Part shown: positions 42,501-50,477 of the stretch, in pieces
How the letters are laid out: each line of letters starts with the position of its first letter
How positions within the stretch are numbered: the stretch's first letter is position 1
Source of the DNA: Lacrimispora sphenoides
GTDB taxonomy: Bacteria > Bacillota > Clostridia > Lachnospirales > Lachnospiraceae
NCBI RefSeq assembly: GCF_900105215.1
Contig: NZ_FOIP01000001.1
Coordinates: 3,288,501-3,352,500 of the forward strand
Direction of reading: 5' to 3'
Length of the DNA: 64,000 nt
The notes under the pieces: model-generated
Database searches by the model: none
What the model saw: the letters and a program-made list of their open reading frames with translations, nothing else
What the model was told of the DNA's origin: nothing
Program-made: the position numbers and the translations under genes

Positions 42501-43002
42501 CGATCTCCATATTGACGAAGAAATAGTCAAAAAATATGCCACAGACAGATTGGCTTCTGGAAAAATTAGCGACGCACAATACAGTAACTTGAACTGGGTT
42601 GGGCTATGTAAGGAACTGGCGAGTTACATTGACGAGGAGGAGTTTGGTGTAATTCAGCTTGTGAAATTCCAGTATGAAGTGTTGGGTTACGTTGATTATG
42701 TAGATGATACTCTTGAATGGAGATATGTAGTAATTACAGATATAAACACGACATATTCGCCTAAATTCAACGCTTATAGTATTGGCAAAGGTAAGACCAC
42801 CGAAATGAAGATACATAAGACCATAAACAAAAGAGATAAAGCAATAAAGACGAGTTTTAATGAAATACCTGTTCAAGATGGAGACATTATTTACATAAAG
42901 GATGTTAAAAAACAGCCTAAAAAACAAAAGGTTAATGACGAGTGGCAAATAGTCCCCGATGTTTACGAATGGTGGATTAAAGATTATATAAAAATGGCAT
43001 AG
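39541..43002 (+). CDS. DNA polymerase III alpha subunit (DnaE-type)
   Basis: The protein has 1153 residues, TTG 39541 behind GGGAGGCGAG and directly after the nuclease stop. An N-terminal PHP-type domain begins with NYHKHTTWSDLI (residues about 34-45). The palm motif is QMPDIDFNVSN (about 459-469): the two catalytic aspartates of PDxD are kept while the third acidic position is asparagine. A tandem helix-hairpin-helix part is suggested near residue 905 (NLSSVKGIGEKAVRAIMDIY), then an OB-type region. The phage carries its own replicase, as SPbeta does. No clamp or clamp loader is in the window, so host DnaN is probably borrowed. Confidence 0.92.
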   Translation: MSLLEDAKKAVGRLNFKFPYALETWINDMNMLMENYHKHTTWSDLIQIDSATDIHEFMEHSNSYGCQCYFSGEHGYPGEWLYVYDVCKNSQDVEYRKKHKLSKEIKFRYSAEVYWVKDINEINREEYVDKKGKTQVSEKRDKTNCHMVIVARTYHAMRKLNYIISCAHGEGFYAKPRIDLNMLFQLDKDDVYITSACVAGWKYENAEDIWLKIWEHFGDNFFLEYQTHNTMPQKLLNDRIYKMSKKYGIQTIVGLDTHYINEEDRIKRENLLQRKGQHYDDEEGWYMDFPIGKETYRRLIEQAVLPSEEIVYAMMNTHVFIDGCEELTYKTNFKIPIAPMYEQYNYDERVKILKDILYEKYGEEDIDHRTKDREEGMLYEHGEIESSGTTDYFLTNYELVKLAVNKYGGQLTTTSRGSASSYYSSKLLGFTTMDRFESEVPIYPERFITKDRILSSHQMPDIDFNVSNQEPFVFAGRELVGEHGCYPLLAVGKLGEKSGFKLYADIKGLEPSVANEITSSIDQYNEALKQVDDEEDKKDIHIEDYITNKEHLKIFNDSKPYQGIIEQAKVHACGFFLFNGNLEEQDVIGYGDIRYEIGLIRCHSESTGKSTVVANIEGGLLDSYGYVKDDFLIVDVVGIIHKLYESIGRKVPTVAELRKMVSEDEKVWKLYEIGATCCLNQCEKASTTKKVMKFKPKNIKELAAFIAGIRPGFKSLIDGFLNRIDYSNGEKAIDKLLEDCFHYMLYQEAVMKIFSYLGIPMKDSYDTIKKISKKKLKGEALAKVETSLKEHWLQNIGNLDNFEPVYKVIKDSARYSFNAPHALAMANDSLYEAWPKAHYLSKFYEVTLNHYQDKGDKNKVAALTKEAMTMFGYTMGTYEYGKDNTKFTVDDESKIIYPNLSSVKGIGEKAVRAIMDIYEQGVDDFVDIYVSIKGTNINVTVFKDLVKIGYFNKFGSIKKLLTITGIVDYWKGSEGKGRKTVKKAEIPDLHIDEEIVKKYATDRLASGKISDAQYSNLNWVGLCKELASYIDEEEFGVIQLVKFQYEVLGYVDYVDDTLEWRYVVITDINTTYSPKFNAYSIGKGKTTEMKIHKTINKRDKAIKTSFNEIPVQDGDIIYIKDVKKQPKKQKVNDEWQIVPDVYEWWIKDYIKMA

Positions 43003-43015
43003 GACGGTGAATCGT

Positions 43016-43552
43016 ATTAAAAATTATTACACAGATAAGAAATACAAGGAACTTTTATCTCACATGGTTATACTCTGCGATACGAAAGAAAAGAGCAATG
43101 AAAATATAATAAAATATTTTGATGAAAATGGAATTGCGTATAAAAAACGTTCTCTTAAAACAGGCGATTATTCAATTATGGTAGAGGCTTGCCCGGAGTT
43201 GGGGTTTCTTATAGACACATATTTTACCGATGAATTGGTGATTGAGCGTAAAAACGGATTAAAGGAACTGGCTGGTAATTTGTCGAACAATCAAGATGAT
43301 GACCGATTTATGAAGGAATTAAACAGAATGATTAATGTCTCAAACGTTTATCTTGTGGTAGAGAACGATAGACTGGACGATATTATGGAACACAATTACG
43401 ATTCCAAATATAATGAAGATTCGTTTTTGAGAACATTACTAACATGGCAAAAGCGGAGCAATTTCTATCTGAATTTTGTTAATCGTGAGAACATGGGAAA
43501 ATTCATTTATGAGATTTGCAAAAACTGTTTAGATAATAGCATTTTAAAATAG
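43016..43552 (+). CDS. ERCC4-type nuclease, apparent ATT start
   Basis: The protein has 178 residues from ATT 43016, which lies 5 bases after AGGACGGTGA; GTG 43007 falls within that site. The fold is seen in MVILCDTKEKSNENIIKYF, KTGDYSI and the catalytic VIERKNGLKEL (ERK motif, residues about 78-81). ERCC4/XPF/Mus81 nucleases cut branched DNA; in a phage replisome the enzyme would resolve forks or recombination intermediates. Confidence 0.85.
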   Translation: MKNYYTDKKYKELLSHMVILCDTKEKSNENIIKYFDENGIAYKKRSLKTGDYSIMVEACPELGFLIDTYFTDELVIERKNGLKELAGNLSNNQDDDRFMKELNRMINVSNVYLVVENDRLDDIMEHNYDSKYNEDSFLRTLLTWQKRSNFYLNFVNRENMGKFIYEICKNCLDNSILK

Positions 43553-43563
43553 GAGGATAAAAT

Positions 43564-44295
43564 TTGAAGAAAGAAATGTTTGAGAAAGAATTGGGATATA
43601 TTGCAACAGAAGAAGTAAGAAAATTGGTCGAAGTTGGTTTAGAGAATTTGCCAGACTATTTCTTTTCAATGGCCGCTTCCACCACCGGAAAATATCATCC
43701 GTCATATGCTCTTGGAGAAGGTGGACTTGTTAGGCATACAAAAGCAGTTGCGTTATTTGCTAACTATATTTGCCAGCTAGAACAGACACAAAATGATCTT
43801 ACTCAGGAAGAACGAGATTGTATGATTGCAGGTTCTATCTTGCACGATGGATTTAAAGAGGGGACTGGTGGGAGTAAATTCACCGTACATGACCACCCAC
43901 AAATTTGTGCGAATTGGATATTAAGCAATGAGATTTTCAATGATTTCAATATGGACTACAGGAATAAAATTGCGGAAGTTATTTCCTCTCATATGGGACA
44001 GTGGAATGAAAATAAAAGAAGCAAGGTTGTTTTGCAGAAGCCAACAACGTCCATGCAGAAAATTGTTCATCTTTGTGATTATCTGGCATCAAGGAAAGAT
44101 ATTGAAATCCTATTTGATTCCAATGTGGAAGTGACAAAGCCAGACATTAATACATATACGTTTTCTTTCGGTAAGTATAAAGGACAGTTGATTACAGAAG
44201 TGGCAAAAGAGCATAAAGATTACTTAGAGTGGATGAATGGGAACATGACTATGAAAGAGCCGTTGAAAACATTTGTTTCCGAACTGCTTAAATGA
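43564..44295 (+). CDS. HD-domain hydrolase fused to an ExoX-like C-terminal domain
   Basis: The protein has 243 residues, TTG 43564 behind TAGGAGGATAA. HD residues are visible: HTKAVALF (about 58), SILHDGFKEG (about 98-107) and ISSHMGQWN (about 140). The last 45 residues (FSFGKYKGQLITEVAKEH, DYLEWM) match the small C-terminal domain found on exonuclease X and quorum-sensing-related proteins. HD phosphohydrolases act on nucleotides or nucleic acids. The fusion suggests a nucleotide-pool or DNA-end function in replication. Confidence 0.8.
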   Translation: MKKEMFEKELGYIATEEVRKLVEVGLENLPDYFFSMAASTTGKYHPSYALGEGGLVRHTKAVALFANYICQLEQTQNDLTQEERDCMIAGSILHDGFKEGTGGSKFTVHDHPQICANWILSNEIFNDFNMDYRNKIAEVISSHMGQWNENKRSKVVLQKPTTSMQKIVHLCDYLASRKDIEILFDSNVEVTKPDINTYTFSFGKYKGQLITEVAKEHKDYLEWMNGNMTMKEPLKTFVSELLK

Positions 44296-44519
44296 AATGT
44301 GAATATATAGGTGGATTACCTTTTTATGAACCAAGCAATGAAAGGAGAATTGAGTTGAATATCGGAGAGGTTGTTGAAGAACTGATTAACTATAAAAGAG
44401 AATTTGGCATCTCATATCCTAGAGATGCAGCCATAAACGATGCTTGCAATATATTAAGCAGGTTGCCAAGAGATAAGAAAGCGGTAGACTGGATAATCGA
44501 AAATGGAGGAACCGAATGA
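44292..44519 (+). CDS. Hypothetical protein, 75 residues
   Basis: ATG 44292 overlaps the preceding stop (ATGA). A TTG at 44355 with AAAGGAG ahead is an alternative start giving 54 residues. Ends DWIIENGGTE and overlaps the ligase start by 4 bases. Confidence 0.6.
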   Translation: MKCEYIGGLPFYEPSNERRIELNIGEVVEELINYKREFGISYPRDAAINDACNILSRLPRDKKAVDWIIENGGTE

Positions 44520-46465
44520 CGGATATTGAAAGAATCAAGGAGCTGACAAATCTCCTGAATCACCACAGAAATCAATATTATAACAAAAATAACTCTGAAA
44601 TCAGCGACCAGGAGTACGATAAGCTGTTTGATGAGTTAAAAGAAAAAGAAGATAAAACAGGTTTTTGCTTGGCAAATTCACCGACGCAATCGGTAGGATA
44701 TTTGGTGCAGAGCAAGCTTCAGAAGAGTATTCATGAGTATCCGATGTTATCCCTGGACAAAACAAAATCACCAGATGAGTTGTTGAAATTTATTGGGAAA
44801 AGAGACGCTGTTCTTATGCTTAAACTTGATGGGCTGACTGTATGTCTTACATACGATAATGGAGTGTTGCTTAAAGCAGAATCTCGCGGAGATGGTGCAG
44901 TCGGAGAGGATATTACCGAAAATGCGAAAACATTTTGCAATATTCCTCTTACAATACCATACAAGAATAAGCTTGTAGTATTTGGAGAAGCAATTATTGA
45001 TTATAATACTTTCTACAAGATTAATAGTGAACTGCCCGACGAAAAGAATTATAAGAATCCACGTAATTTATGTAGCGGTACCGTAAGACAGTTAGATAGT
45101 AAGATATGTGCTGATAGAAAAGTGAAATTTATAGCATGGAGACTGGTTGAGGGGAGTGACGAAAACAACTTTTTCACAAGGTTAAATAAACTTGATGAAT
45201 ATGGCTTCGACGTTGTTCCATGGAGATTGATAGGTGAAGATATTCTAAATCAGTTGCAAAACATGAGAGTTACTGCCGAATCTTACGATTACCCCATTGA
45301 TGGTTGCGTGGTGTCGTTTACTGATATTTCCTACATGGAATCGCTTGGAGCCACATCACATCATTTAAGAGGACAGCTTGCGTTTAAGTATGCAGAAGAC
45401 CAGGAGTCTACTATATTAAGAGAAATCGAGTGGTCTATGGGTAAGACTGGTAATTTAACACCTGTTGCTATATTCGATCCGGTAGAACTTGCAGGAACTA
45501 CAGTCAGCCGTGCATCCCTACATAATATCAGTATAATGAAGGATTTGGATATTAAAGTTGGTGCCAACGTGACGGTAGTTAAGAAGAACGAGATCATTCC
45601 GCAGATTATTGAATGTGACGCTGATGTAGCAGAGTTTGAAATTCCTGACACATGTCCAATATGTGGTGGTAAAACAGCGATAGTTAAAGTTAACGATACA
45701 GAGGTGCTTACATGTACTGACGCTGACTGCAAAGGAAAATTGCTTGGTAGGCTTACACATTATTCTAGTAAAAATGCATTGAATATTGACGGGTTATCTG
45801 AAGCCACGTTAGAAAAGTTCATGGAATTAGGTTGGCTAAATCAACTATCAGATATTTACACATTAGATTCCCATAAAGAAAAAATGGTCAAATTAGACGG
45901 TTTTGGCAAGAAATCAGCAGAGAAGTTATTAGCAGCAATTGAAAAATCAAAGAATACTACACTTGAACGATATCTCTATGGACTATCTATAGCCCTGATT
46001 GGCAAGACGGCCAGCAAAACTATCAGTAAGCAATTCAATGGAGATTATTCAAAATTCATCGAGGCGTTAGAAGATGGCTTTGACTTTACGCAACTTAACG
46101 ATTTTGGAGCAACTATGAATAGTAGTATCTATGCATGGTACGAAAAATATAGCGATTCTGAGGACGCTTATATTCCAACGCTACTTGATTTTGAGAAGCC
46201 AAAAGCAGTTATAGTTGCTGATAATAATAAAGATTTATCAGGAATGGTATTTGTAATCACTGGTAACTTGACGCATTATTCCAATAGGAACGAATTGGTA
46301 GAAGAAATTGAGCGACTTGGTGGTAAAGTATCAGGTTCAGTGTCAGTGAAAACTACATACCTCATCAATAATAGCTTAGAAAGTAATTCTGGGAAAAATA
46401 AAAAGGCAAAAGAACTTGGAGTATCTATTATAACAGAAGAACAATTTATTTCCATGATTAAATAA
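44516..46465 (+). CDS. ligA: NAD-dependent DNA ligase
   Basis: The protein has 649 residues, close to the usual length of LigA. The adenylation lysine lies in LKLDGLTVC (K-x-DG, residues about 103-111). An OB domain, a zinc finger (CPICGG and CTDADCKGK, about 382-410), helix-hairpin-helix repeats (LDGFGKKSAEKLLAAI) and a C-terminal BRCT domain (LSGMVFVITGNLTHYS to the end) follow in order. It seals nicks in phage DNA. NAD ligases are less common in phages than ATP ligases; SPbeta-type phages also carry a ligase in their replication block. Confidence 0.95.
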   Translation: MTDIERIKELTNLLNHHRNQYYNKNNSEISDQEYDKLFDELKEKEDKTGFCLANSPTQSVGYLVQSKLQKSIHEYPMLSLDKTKSPDELLKFIGKRDAVLMLKLDGLTVCLTYDNGVLLKAESRGDGAVGEDITENAKTFCNIPLTIPYKNKLVVFGEAIIDYNTFYKINSELPDEKNYKNPRNLCSGTVRQLDSKICADRKVKFIAWRLVEGSDENNFFTRLNKLDEYGFDVVPWRLIGEDILNQLQNMRVTAESYDYPIDGCVVSFTDISYMESLGATSHHLRGQLAFKYAEDQESTILREIEWSMGKTGNLTPVAIFDPVELAGTTVSRASLHNISIMKDLDIKVGANVTVVKKNEIIPQIIECDADVAEFEIPDTCPICGGKTAIVKVNDTEVLTCTDADCKGKLLGRLTHYSSKNALNIDGLSEATLEKFMELGWLNQLSDIYTLDSHKEKMVKLDGFGKKSAEKLLAAIEKSKNTTLERYLYGLSIALIGKTASKTISKQFNGDYSKFIEALEDGFDFTQLNDFGATMNSSIYAWYEKYSDSEDAYIPTLLDFEKPKAVIVADNNKDLSGMVFVITGNLTHYSNRNELVEEIERLGGKVSGSVSVKTTYLINNSLESNSGKNKKAKELGVSIITEEQFISMIK

Positions 46466-46476
46466 ACTTGATAGAT

Positions 46477-46550
46477 ATAAATAAAGAAAACCATTGACAA
46501 GAGATTGTTATGGTGATATCATTAATTCGTAGTAATAAATAAAGAAAACC
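46477..46550 (+). promoter_or_regulatory. Operator-flanked promoter 3 (tRNA-nucleotide metabolism operon)
   Basis: ATAAATAAAGAAAACC at 46477-46492, TTGACA 46494-46499, a 17-base spacer, TATCAT 46517-46522, second copy ATAAATAAAGAAAACC at 46535-46550. The -10 box is identical to that of promoter 2. The transcript starts with tRNA-Gln. Confidence 0.9.
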
Positions 46551-46575
46551 GAAAGCGCATTAAGTTGTACTTTCT

Positions 46576-46647
46576 AGCGGTATAGTGAACAGGTTATCAC
46601 GCTGGTCTTTGACACCAGAGAAGATGGTTCGATACCATCTACCGCCG
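46576..46647 (+). tRNA. tRNA-Gln (anticodon TTG)
   Basis: The cloverleaf is complete: D stem GTGA/TCAC, anticodon stem CTGGT/ACCAG with loop CTTTGAC, T stem GATGG/CCATC with loop TTCGATA, acceptor AGCGGTA/TACCGCC with an A-C mismatch at the first pair and discriminator G. CCA is not encoded. Gln-TTG reads CAA, a codon favoured by AT-rich phage genes. Carried in the early operon right after promoter 3. Confidence 0.93.
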
Positions 46648-46676
46648 TTACTTAATATAGAAGGAAGGAGAGAGTC

Positions 46677-46892
46677 ATGTTAAAAGAATTGTTGGTTTAC
46701 TTACATATTTTATGGGCTACAGAAAAAGAATTACGGTTGGAATTGTCACTCCTTAAACATCAATCCAAAATGGTAGATATCCATGAAAAGTATAAGGAAT
46801 TTGAATTTAAGAACGGCGCGGCAAGAAATGAGTTTGATTATTTGCACACCGAGATCATGAACCGATTTTATCGTCGAAAGGAGGACGACTGA
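46677..46892 (+). CDS. Hypothetical helical protein, 71 residues
   Basis: ATG 46677 behind AAGGAAGGAGAGAG. Helical and charged, overlaps the next gene by one base. Unknown. Confidence 0.65.
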   Translation: MLKELLVYLHILWATEKELRLELSLLKHQSKMVDIHEKYKEFEFKNGAARNEFDYLHTEIMNRFYRRKEDD

Positions 46893-47065
46893 TGATTTGT
46901 ACATCATGTGGAAGCAATGCAGTTATACAGGTAACACATTTTGAGAAAGATAAACAAAGTAAATACTACAAGTGTAAGAATTGTAAAGCCAGAACTAACG
47001 AAAGCAAAACGTCATTTTATGAGATTTTAAAGAGGGAGGAGGAAAAGAGAGATGCCTACATATGA
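46892..47065 (+). CDS. Small zinc-ribbon protein, 57 residues
   Basis: ATG 46892 behind AAAGGAGGACG, overlapping the stop before. CTSCGSN at residues 3-9 and CKNCKAR about 27-33 form a zinc ribbon. Charged C terminus. Possibly nucleic-acid binding. Confidence 0.7.
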   Translation: MICTSCGSNAVIQVTHFEKDKQSKYYKCKNCKARTNESKTSFYEILKREEEKRDAYI

Positions 47066-47210
47066 AATTAAATTTTACAGAGATAATGAAGAGATAGAGA
47101 TTGATGAAATTCCAGAAGAATACTTGAACGGCATAATTCAGTCTTGTAGAAGTGAAATTGCCAGTAGAGAAAGATTTGAAAAAGTATTTAAGAGAATGGT
47201 AGGCAAGTAA
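47052..47210 (+). CDS. Small acidic protein, 52 residues
   Basis: ATG 47052 behind GAGGAGGAAAAG, overlapping the end of the zinc ribbon gene in another frame. Begins MPTYEIKFYRDNEEIEI. Unknown. Confidence 0.6.
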   Translation: MPTYEIKFYRDNEEIEIDEIPEEYLNGIIQSCRSEIASRERFEKVFKRMVGK

Positions 47211-47232
47211 CTAAGGTTTCGAGGAGGTAAAA

Positions 47233-47571
47233 ATGGAGAGACTCACGACGGTTCCACAAGCGTCCATGATCAAATGTTGTGGTTGCATAGAAGAATCCAA
47301 TTGCTATAGTGATATATCATGTGATGAAATATTTGAGGGAATTAAAAAACTGAAAGCATATGAAGATACAGGATTGGAACCGGAAGAAATTGGATTCTTA
47401 GAACGAGATTTGGAGAAAAAAGTATGTACGGGATGTTGGCTTAAGGAGGGCAAAAAAATAGCTGAGAAGATATCTATGTTAAAGGAATTGCTTGAAGCGG
47501 CATCAGAAGAGATAGAAAATGTGTACGGTCATGATACAGAACTTATGGAGCGAATCAGGAATGCACTTTAA
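47233..47571 (+). CDS. Hypothetical protein with AYEDTGLEPEEI motif, 112 residues
   Basis: ATG 47233 behind CGAGGAGGT. Contains CCGCIEESNCY and LKAYEDTGLEPEEIG, shared in part with the gene at 24827, and VCTGCWLKEG. A family frequent in clostridial phages; function unknown. Confidence 0.7.
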   Translation: MERLTTVPQASMIKCCGCIEESNCYSDISCDEIFEGIKKLKAYEDTGLEPEEIGFLERDLEKKVCTGCWLKEGKKIAEKISMLKELLEAASEEIENVYGHDTELMERIRNAL

Positions 47572-47618
47572 TTCAGAAAACTGTGGTTTTATAGTGAAAC
47601 GGGAAAAGGAGATAATAT

Positions 47619-48242
47619 TTGGAAGATATTTTAGGAAGAGAATTACATGATGGAGATATTTGTGTTGGTAAAGGAACCGGTAGAAATGTAAGGGGAATGG
47701 ACATAGGAGTATGGTCTGGTAAATCAATTGCATTCAAGGGTGGCAATAAGCGTTCCATGGGAGATGTATTTCTTGTGGTTAATCCTACAGAAGAGGAAAT
47801 GGCAATTAAAAGAGATATTGAATCATCTCTTCAGAAAATAGAAAATAAGCGACAAGAACGAGATTCTATGAATACCATTCCATTATCCAAGCTTGAAGTT
47901 GGTGGAATTTACAAATGCACAAATGGACATTGCTATGTGTATCTTGGTAAGCGAAAAGTGACACTGAAAGATTTAGGTTATCACGAGAAAAAAGAAGATG
48001 TTCAGGAAGGTCATTGTTTCGTGTTTGTCTGCGAGAGCTATACAGACAAAGAGGTCAAAGAAGCTATTTTAAGTATTGGTACATATCATGGGAATCATTC
48101 GATTGCAGTGTTAAAAGGCGGTAAGAAACTTACGGATTTTGTAAGAAAGGCTGATTTACAATTTCCAATGGAGAATGAAGTAGAAAACCATTCCAGTTCA
48201 AGATACAGTTTCAGTTATCATTATAAATTAATTGTTGAGTAA
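47619..48242 (+). CDS. Hypothetical protein, 207 residues, TTG start
   Basis: TTG 47619 behind AAAGGAGATAA. N-terminal beta-rich domain (GREL-HDGDICVGKG start) and a middle KLEVGGIYKCTNGHCYVYLGK. Unknown. Confidence 0.65.
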   Translation: MEDILGRELHDGDICVGKGTGRNVRGMDIGVWSGKSIAFKGGNKRSMGDVFLVVNPTEEEMAIKRDIESSLQKIENKRQERDSMNTIPLSKLEVGGIYKCTNGHCYVYLGKRKVTLKDLGYHEKKEDVQEGHCFVFVCESYTDKEVKEAILSIGTYHGNHSIAVLKGGKKLTDFVRKADLQFPMENEVENHSSSRYSFSYHYKLIVE

Positions 48243-48253
48243 GGAGAGCCTGA

Positions 48254-48484
48254 ATGCGTTGGAATAGTAATACTACTGACGAAAATATTCTTGAAGATTT
48301 TATGTCTCACTTTCCATATGATTACGATAATATTAAACAACGAAAATTTGTATTTGAAAGTCTGATGTTTAAAAGGTATTTATTGGCAGTAAGATGGCAA
48401 ATCCTGAAAGATGTCATTGAGGAAGATTTTGAAGAGATAAGATGTTTTGTATATAAAATTGTTAAGAAATTTTCGGAAATATGA
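48254..48484 (+). CDS. Hypothetical protein, 76 residues
   Basis: ATG 48254 behind AAGGAGAGCC. Helical. Ends VYKIVKKFSEI. Unknown. Confidence 0.65.
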   Translation: MRWNSNTTDENILEDFMSHFPYDYDNIKQRKFVFESLMFKRYLLAVRWQILKDVIEEDFEEIRCFVYKIVKKFSEI

Positions 48485-48494
48485 AAGGAGTAAA

Positions 48495-48671
48495 ATGAGT
48501 CATAATAAGGCATTAAGTTATCGAGAAAAGATAGAGAATTGGCGAAGAGTAAATCAGCCTGTTTTTGATGAATGGAACAGAAAAATATGTAAGTATTTCG
48601 AGGACAATCCAGAAGTAAAATCTATTACATTTACTATCGGAGACTCTGCACCGATAACAATTTGCCGTTAA
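48495..48671 (+). CDS. Hypothetical basic protein, 58 residues
   Basis: ATG 48495 behind GAAAGGAGTAA; a longer upstream frame overlaps the previous gene. Begins MSHNKALSYREKIENW. Unknown. Confidence 0.65.
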   Translation: MSHNKALSYREKIENWRRVNQPVFDEWNRKICKYFEDNPEVKSITFTIGDSAPITICR

Positions 48672-48714
48672 TATTCTTTAGCAAATTATTGTTTTATAAG
48701 GAGGAACGACGAGT

Positions 48715-49053
48715 TTGAGATTTTACTATGAAAACAACATGGGCGATTCAGGATTCTTTACATTAAAGAAATCAGAGATTGTAAAAGCAATTCAGTCTGC
48801 ATGGAATATTGAGGCAAACCTATATATGGTCCCATCTGGAACAAATAATAAGAATCTTTTGAATCAATTTATTCATGGTAATATAAAACCTATTTTACTG
48901 CCAGATGAGGATAATGAGGTTATTAACGATTACCTAGAAGAATTTGGATTATATTTGATCGATGGTGATGAATATAGAGAGCTACGTTATATTAAATCAG
49001 GAGAATTAGCAATTGATCCTAATGACTATTCAGATATTTTGAGATTAAATTAG
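48715..49053 (+). CDS. Hypothetical protein, 112 residues, TTG start
   Basis: TTG 48715 behind AAGGAGGAACG. Contains NMGDSGFFTLKKSEIVKAI. Unknown. Confidence 0.65.
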   Translation: MRFYYENNMGDSGFFTLKKSEIVKAIQSAWNIEANLYMVPSGTNNKNLLNQFIHGNIKPILLPDEDNEVINDYLEEFGLYLIDGDEYRELRYIKSGELAIDPNDYSDILRLN

Positions 49054-49068
49054 GTGGAGGTGATATAT

Positions 49069-49323
49069 ATTAAGACATTTTTAAAAGGATTATTGGCAAC
49101 GGCAATTGGAATTTTATTGACTACATTAGAATTTGTACTGGTGATTTCATTTATAGCAGCCATTGTAGCAGCAATCATATTTCTGGTAAGTTTACTACCG
49201 TCAATCATTATCGGACTCAGGTTGATTGGAATAATAATTTTGTTACTGATATTACTGTTGTGGATTGCTGCGAATTCAGTAGATGCCTATAGAAATTTAA
49301 AAATGAGGGTTGAAAATGATTGA
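49069..49323 (+). CDS. Membrane protein with apparent ATT start, 84 residues
   Basis: GGTGGAGGTGA (49053-49063) is followed by ATT 49069; the in-frame GTGs at 49054 and 49060 lie inside the site. The protein has two to three hydrophobic segments (GLLATAIGILLTTLEF, VLVISFIAAIVAAIIFLVS, and LIGIIILLLILLLWIA) and an acidic end. Overlaps the next start by 8 bases. Unknown function. Confidence 0.65.
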   Translation: MKTFLKGLLATAIGILLTTLEFVLVISFIAAIVAAIIFLVSLLPSIIIGLRLIGIIILLLILLLWIAANSVDAYRNLKMRVEND

Positions 49324-49648
49324 TAAAAGCAAATTAAAAGAGGGAGATATTGTATGGGCATGTGCTTTCAATATTGACTTAGATAGACAATCTCATTTTG
49401 GAGGCAAGGTAGTTCATTCGAAACAGGAACCTATCAAGGGAATCATACATAATAAATATTTCCATGTCTTAAAGCAAGATGGTACTCCAAGAGCAAACGG
49501 TGTCAGTTTATATAGTAGGGATTTTGCTGAAACATACGAGGAATGCGTGGAGATTTACAATAAAAAGATTGGTGAAAAGATTAATAAGTTATGTAGAACA
49601 GTAAAGGAATTAAGGAAGGAATTGATTGAACGGGAGGAGAATATTTGA
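49316..49648 (+). CDS. Hypothetical protein, 110 residues
   Basis: ATG 49316 behind ATGAGGGTTG within the end of the membrane protein gene. Contains KLKEGDIVWACAFNIDLDRQ. Unknown; overlaps the next gene by 4 bases. Confidence 0.65.
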   Translation: MIDKSKLKEGDIVWACAFNIDLDRQSHFGGKVVHSKQEPIKGIIHNKYFHVLKQDGTPRANGVSLYSRDFAETYEECVEIYNKKIGEKINKLCRTVKELRKELIEREENI

Positions 49649-49920
49649 AAACAATTTCAAAGGTGATTTTTGAGAAGCACTATACAAGTCCTTCAAAATG
49701 GGGGCAGAAAATAGAAACCTACATTAAGATTGAACGACATTTTGATTTTAAGGAAGGAATCAAATATTCCGTTTGCACTCCAAATCATTCATGCTGTAAG
49801 AAGAAATTATTTGACGCTATGGTTTGGGCAATGGAACACGAAAGTATAAAAGGTATGAAGTATGAAGGACTTAAAGAGAAGATCTATAAACATAAATTAT
49901 GGAACAAAATTGCTGAGTAA
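49645..49920 (+). CDS. Hypothetical basic protein, 91 residues, TTG start
   Basis: TTG 49645 behind GGGAGGAGAAT. Basic and aromatic. Unknown. Confidence 0.65.
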   Translation: MKTISKVIFEKHYTSPSKWGQKIETYIKIERHFDFKEGIKYSVCTPNHSCCKKKLFDAMVWAMEHESIKGMKYEGLKEKIYKHKLWNKIAE

Positions 49921-49957
49921 ATGTCCATTTGGTTAAAATTATAGGAGGATAAATAAA

Positions 49958-50434
49958 ATGGCGTATTTAAGTTATAACAATAAGTATATTGATATCAGCG
50001 ATGAACTGGCTGAAAGATTAGAATTAGTAAATGATATTTGCAAGATACATAACGATGATATTCCTAAAGTAATCGAGTCTATGGCAAAAGAACCAAATTA
50101 TATGATGGAGACATTGGAGGAAAATGTTTTAAAGTTGAAGCTATTCTCTAAAGATATTGCCAAGAAGTATAAGGAAGCAGTTGTTGAAGAAACAAATGCC
50201 TTATATGAAATCTGGGATAGCTGCGAAGAAAAACGAACTGCGGCCTATAACAAAGCAAAAGAAGTAAATGAGGTGCTTTATCAGACCTCCGATGTTATTA
50301 CCAGTATTAAAAAATCATTAGATGGTTTCAACATATATGGGGCAGAAAAGGTATTGAGTTTACTTGAAAAGTTTAACTCTATGTCTGAGAAAGAAAAAAG
50401 TTTGTTTGAAAAATTATTGGAGGTTTCAAGATAA
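49958..50434 (+). CDS. Hypothetical coiled-coil protein, 158 residues
   Basis: ATG 49958 behind TAGGAGGATAA. Almost fully helical with heptad-like spacing from residue about 55 onward. Unknown. Confidence 0.65.
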   Translation: MAYLSYNNKYIDISDELAERLELVNDICKIHNDDIPKVIESMAKEPNYMMETLEENVLKLKLFSKDIAKKYKEAVVEETNALYEIWDSCEEKRTAAYNKAKEVNEVLYQTSDVITSIKKSLDGFNIYGAEKVLSLLEKFNSMSEKEKSLFEKLLEVSR

Positions 50435-50477
50435 AATGATTCATTGGTTGCAATTTTAAAAGAAAGGATAGTACATA

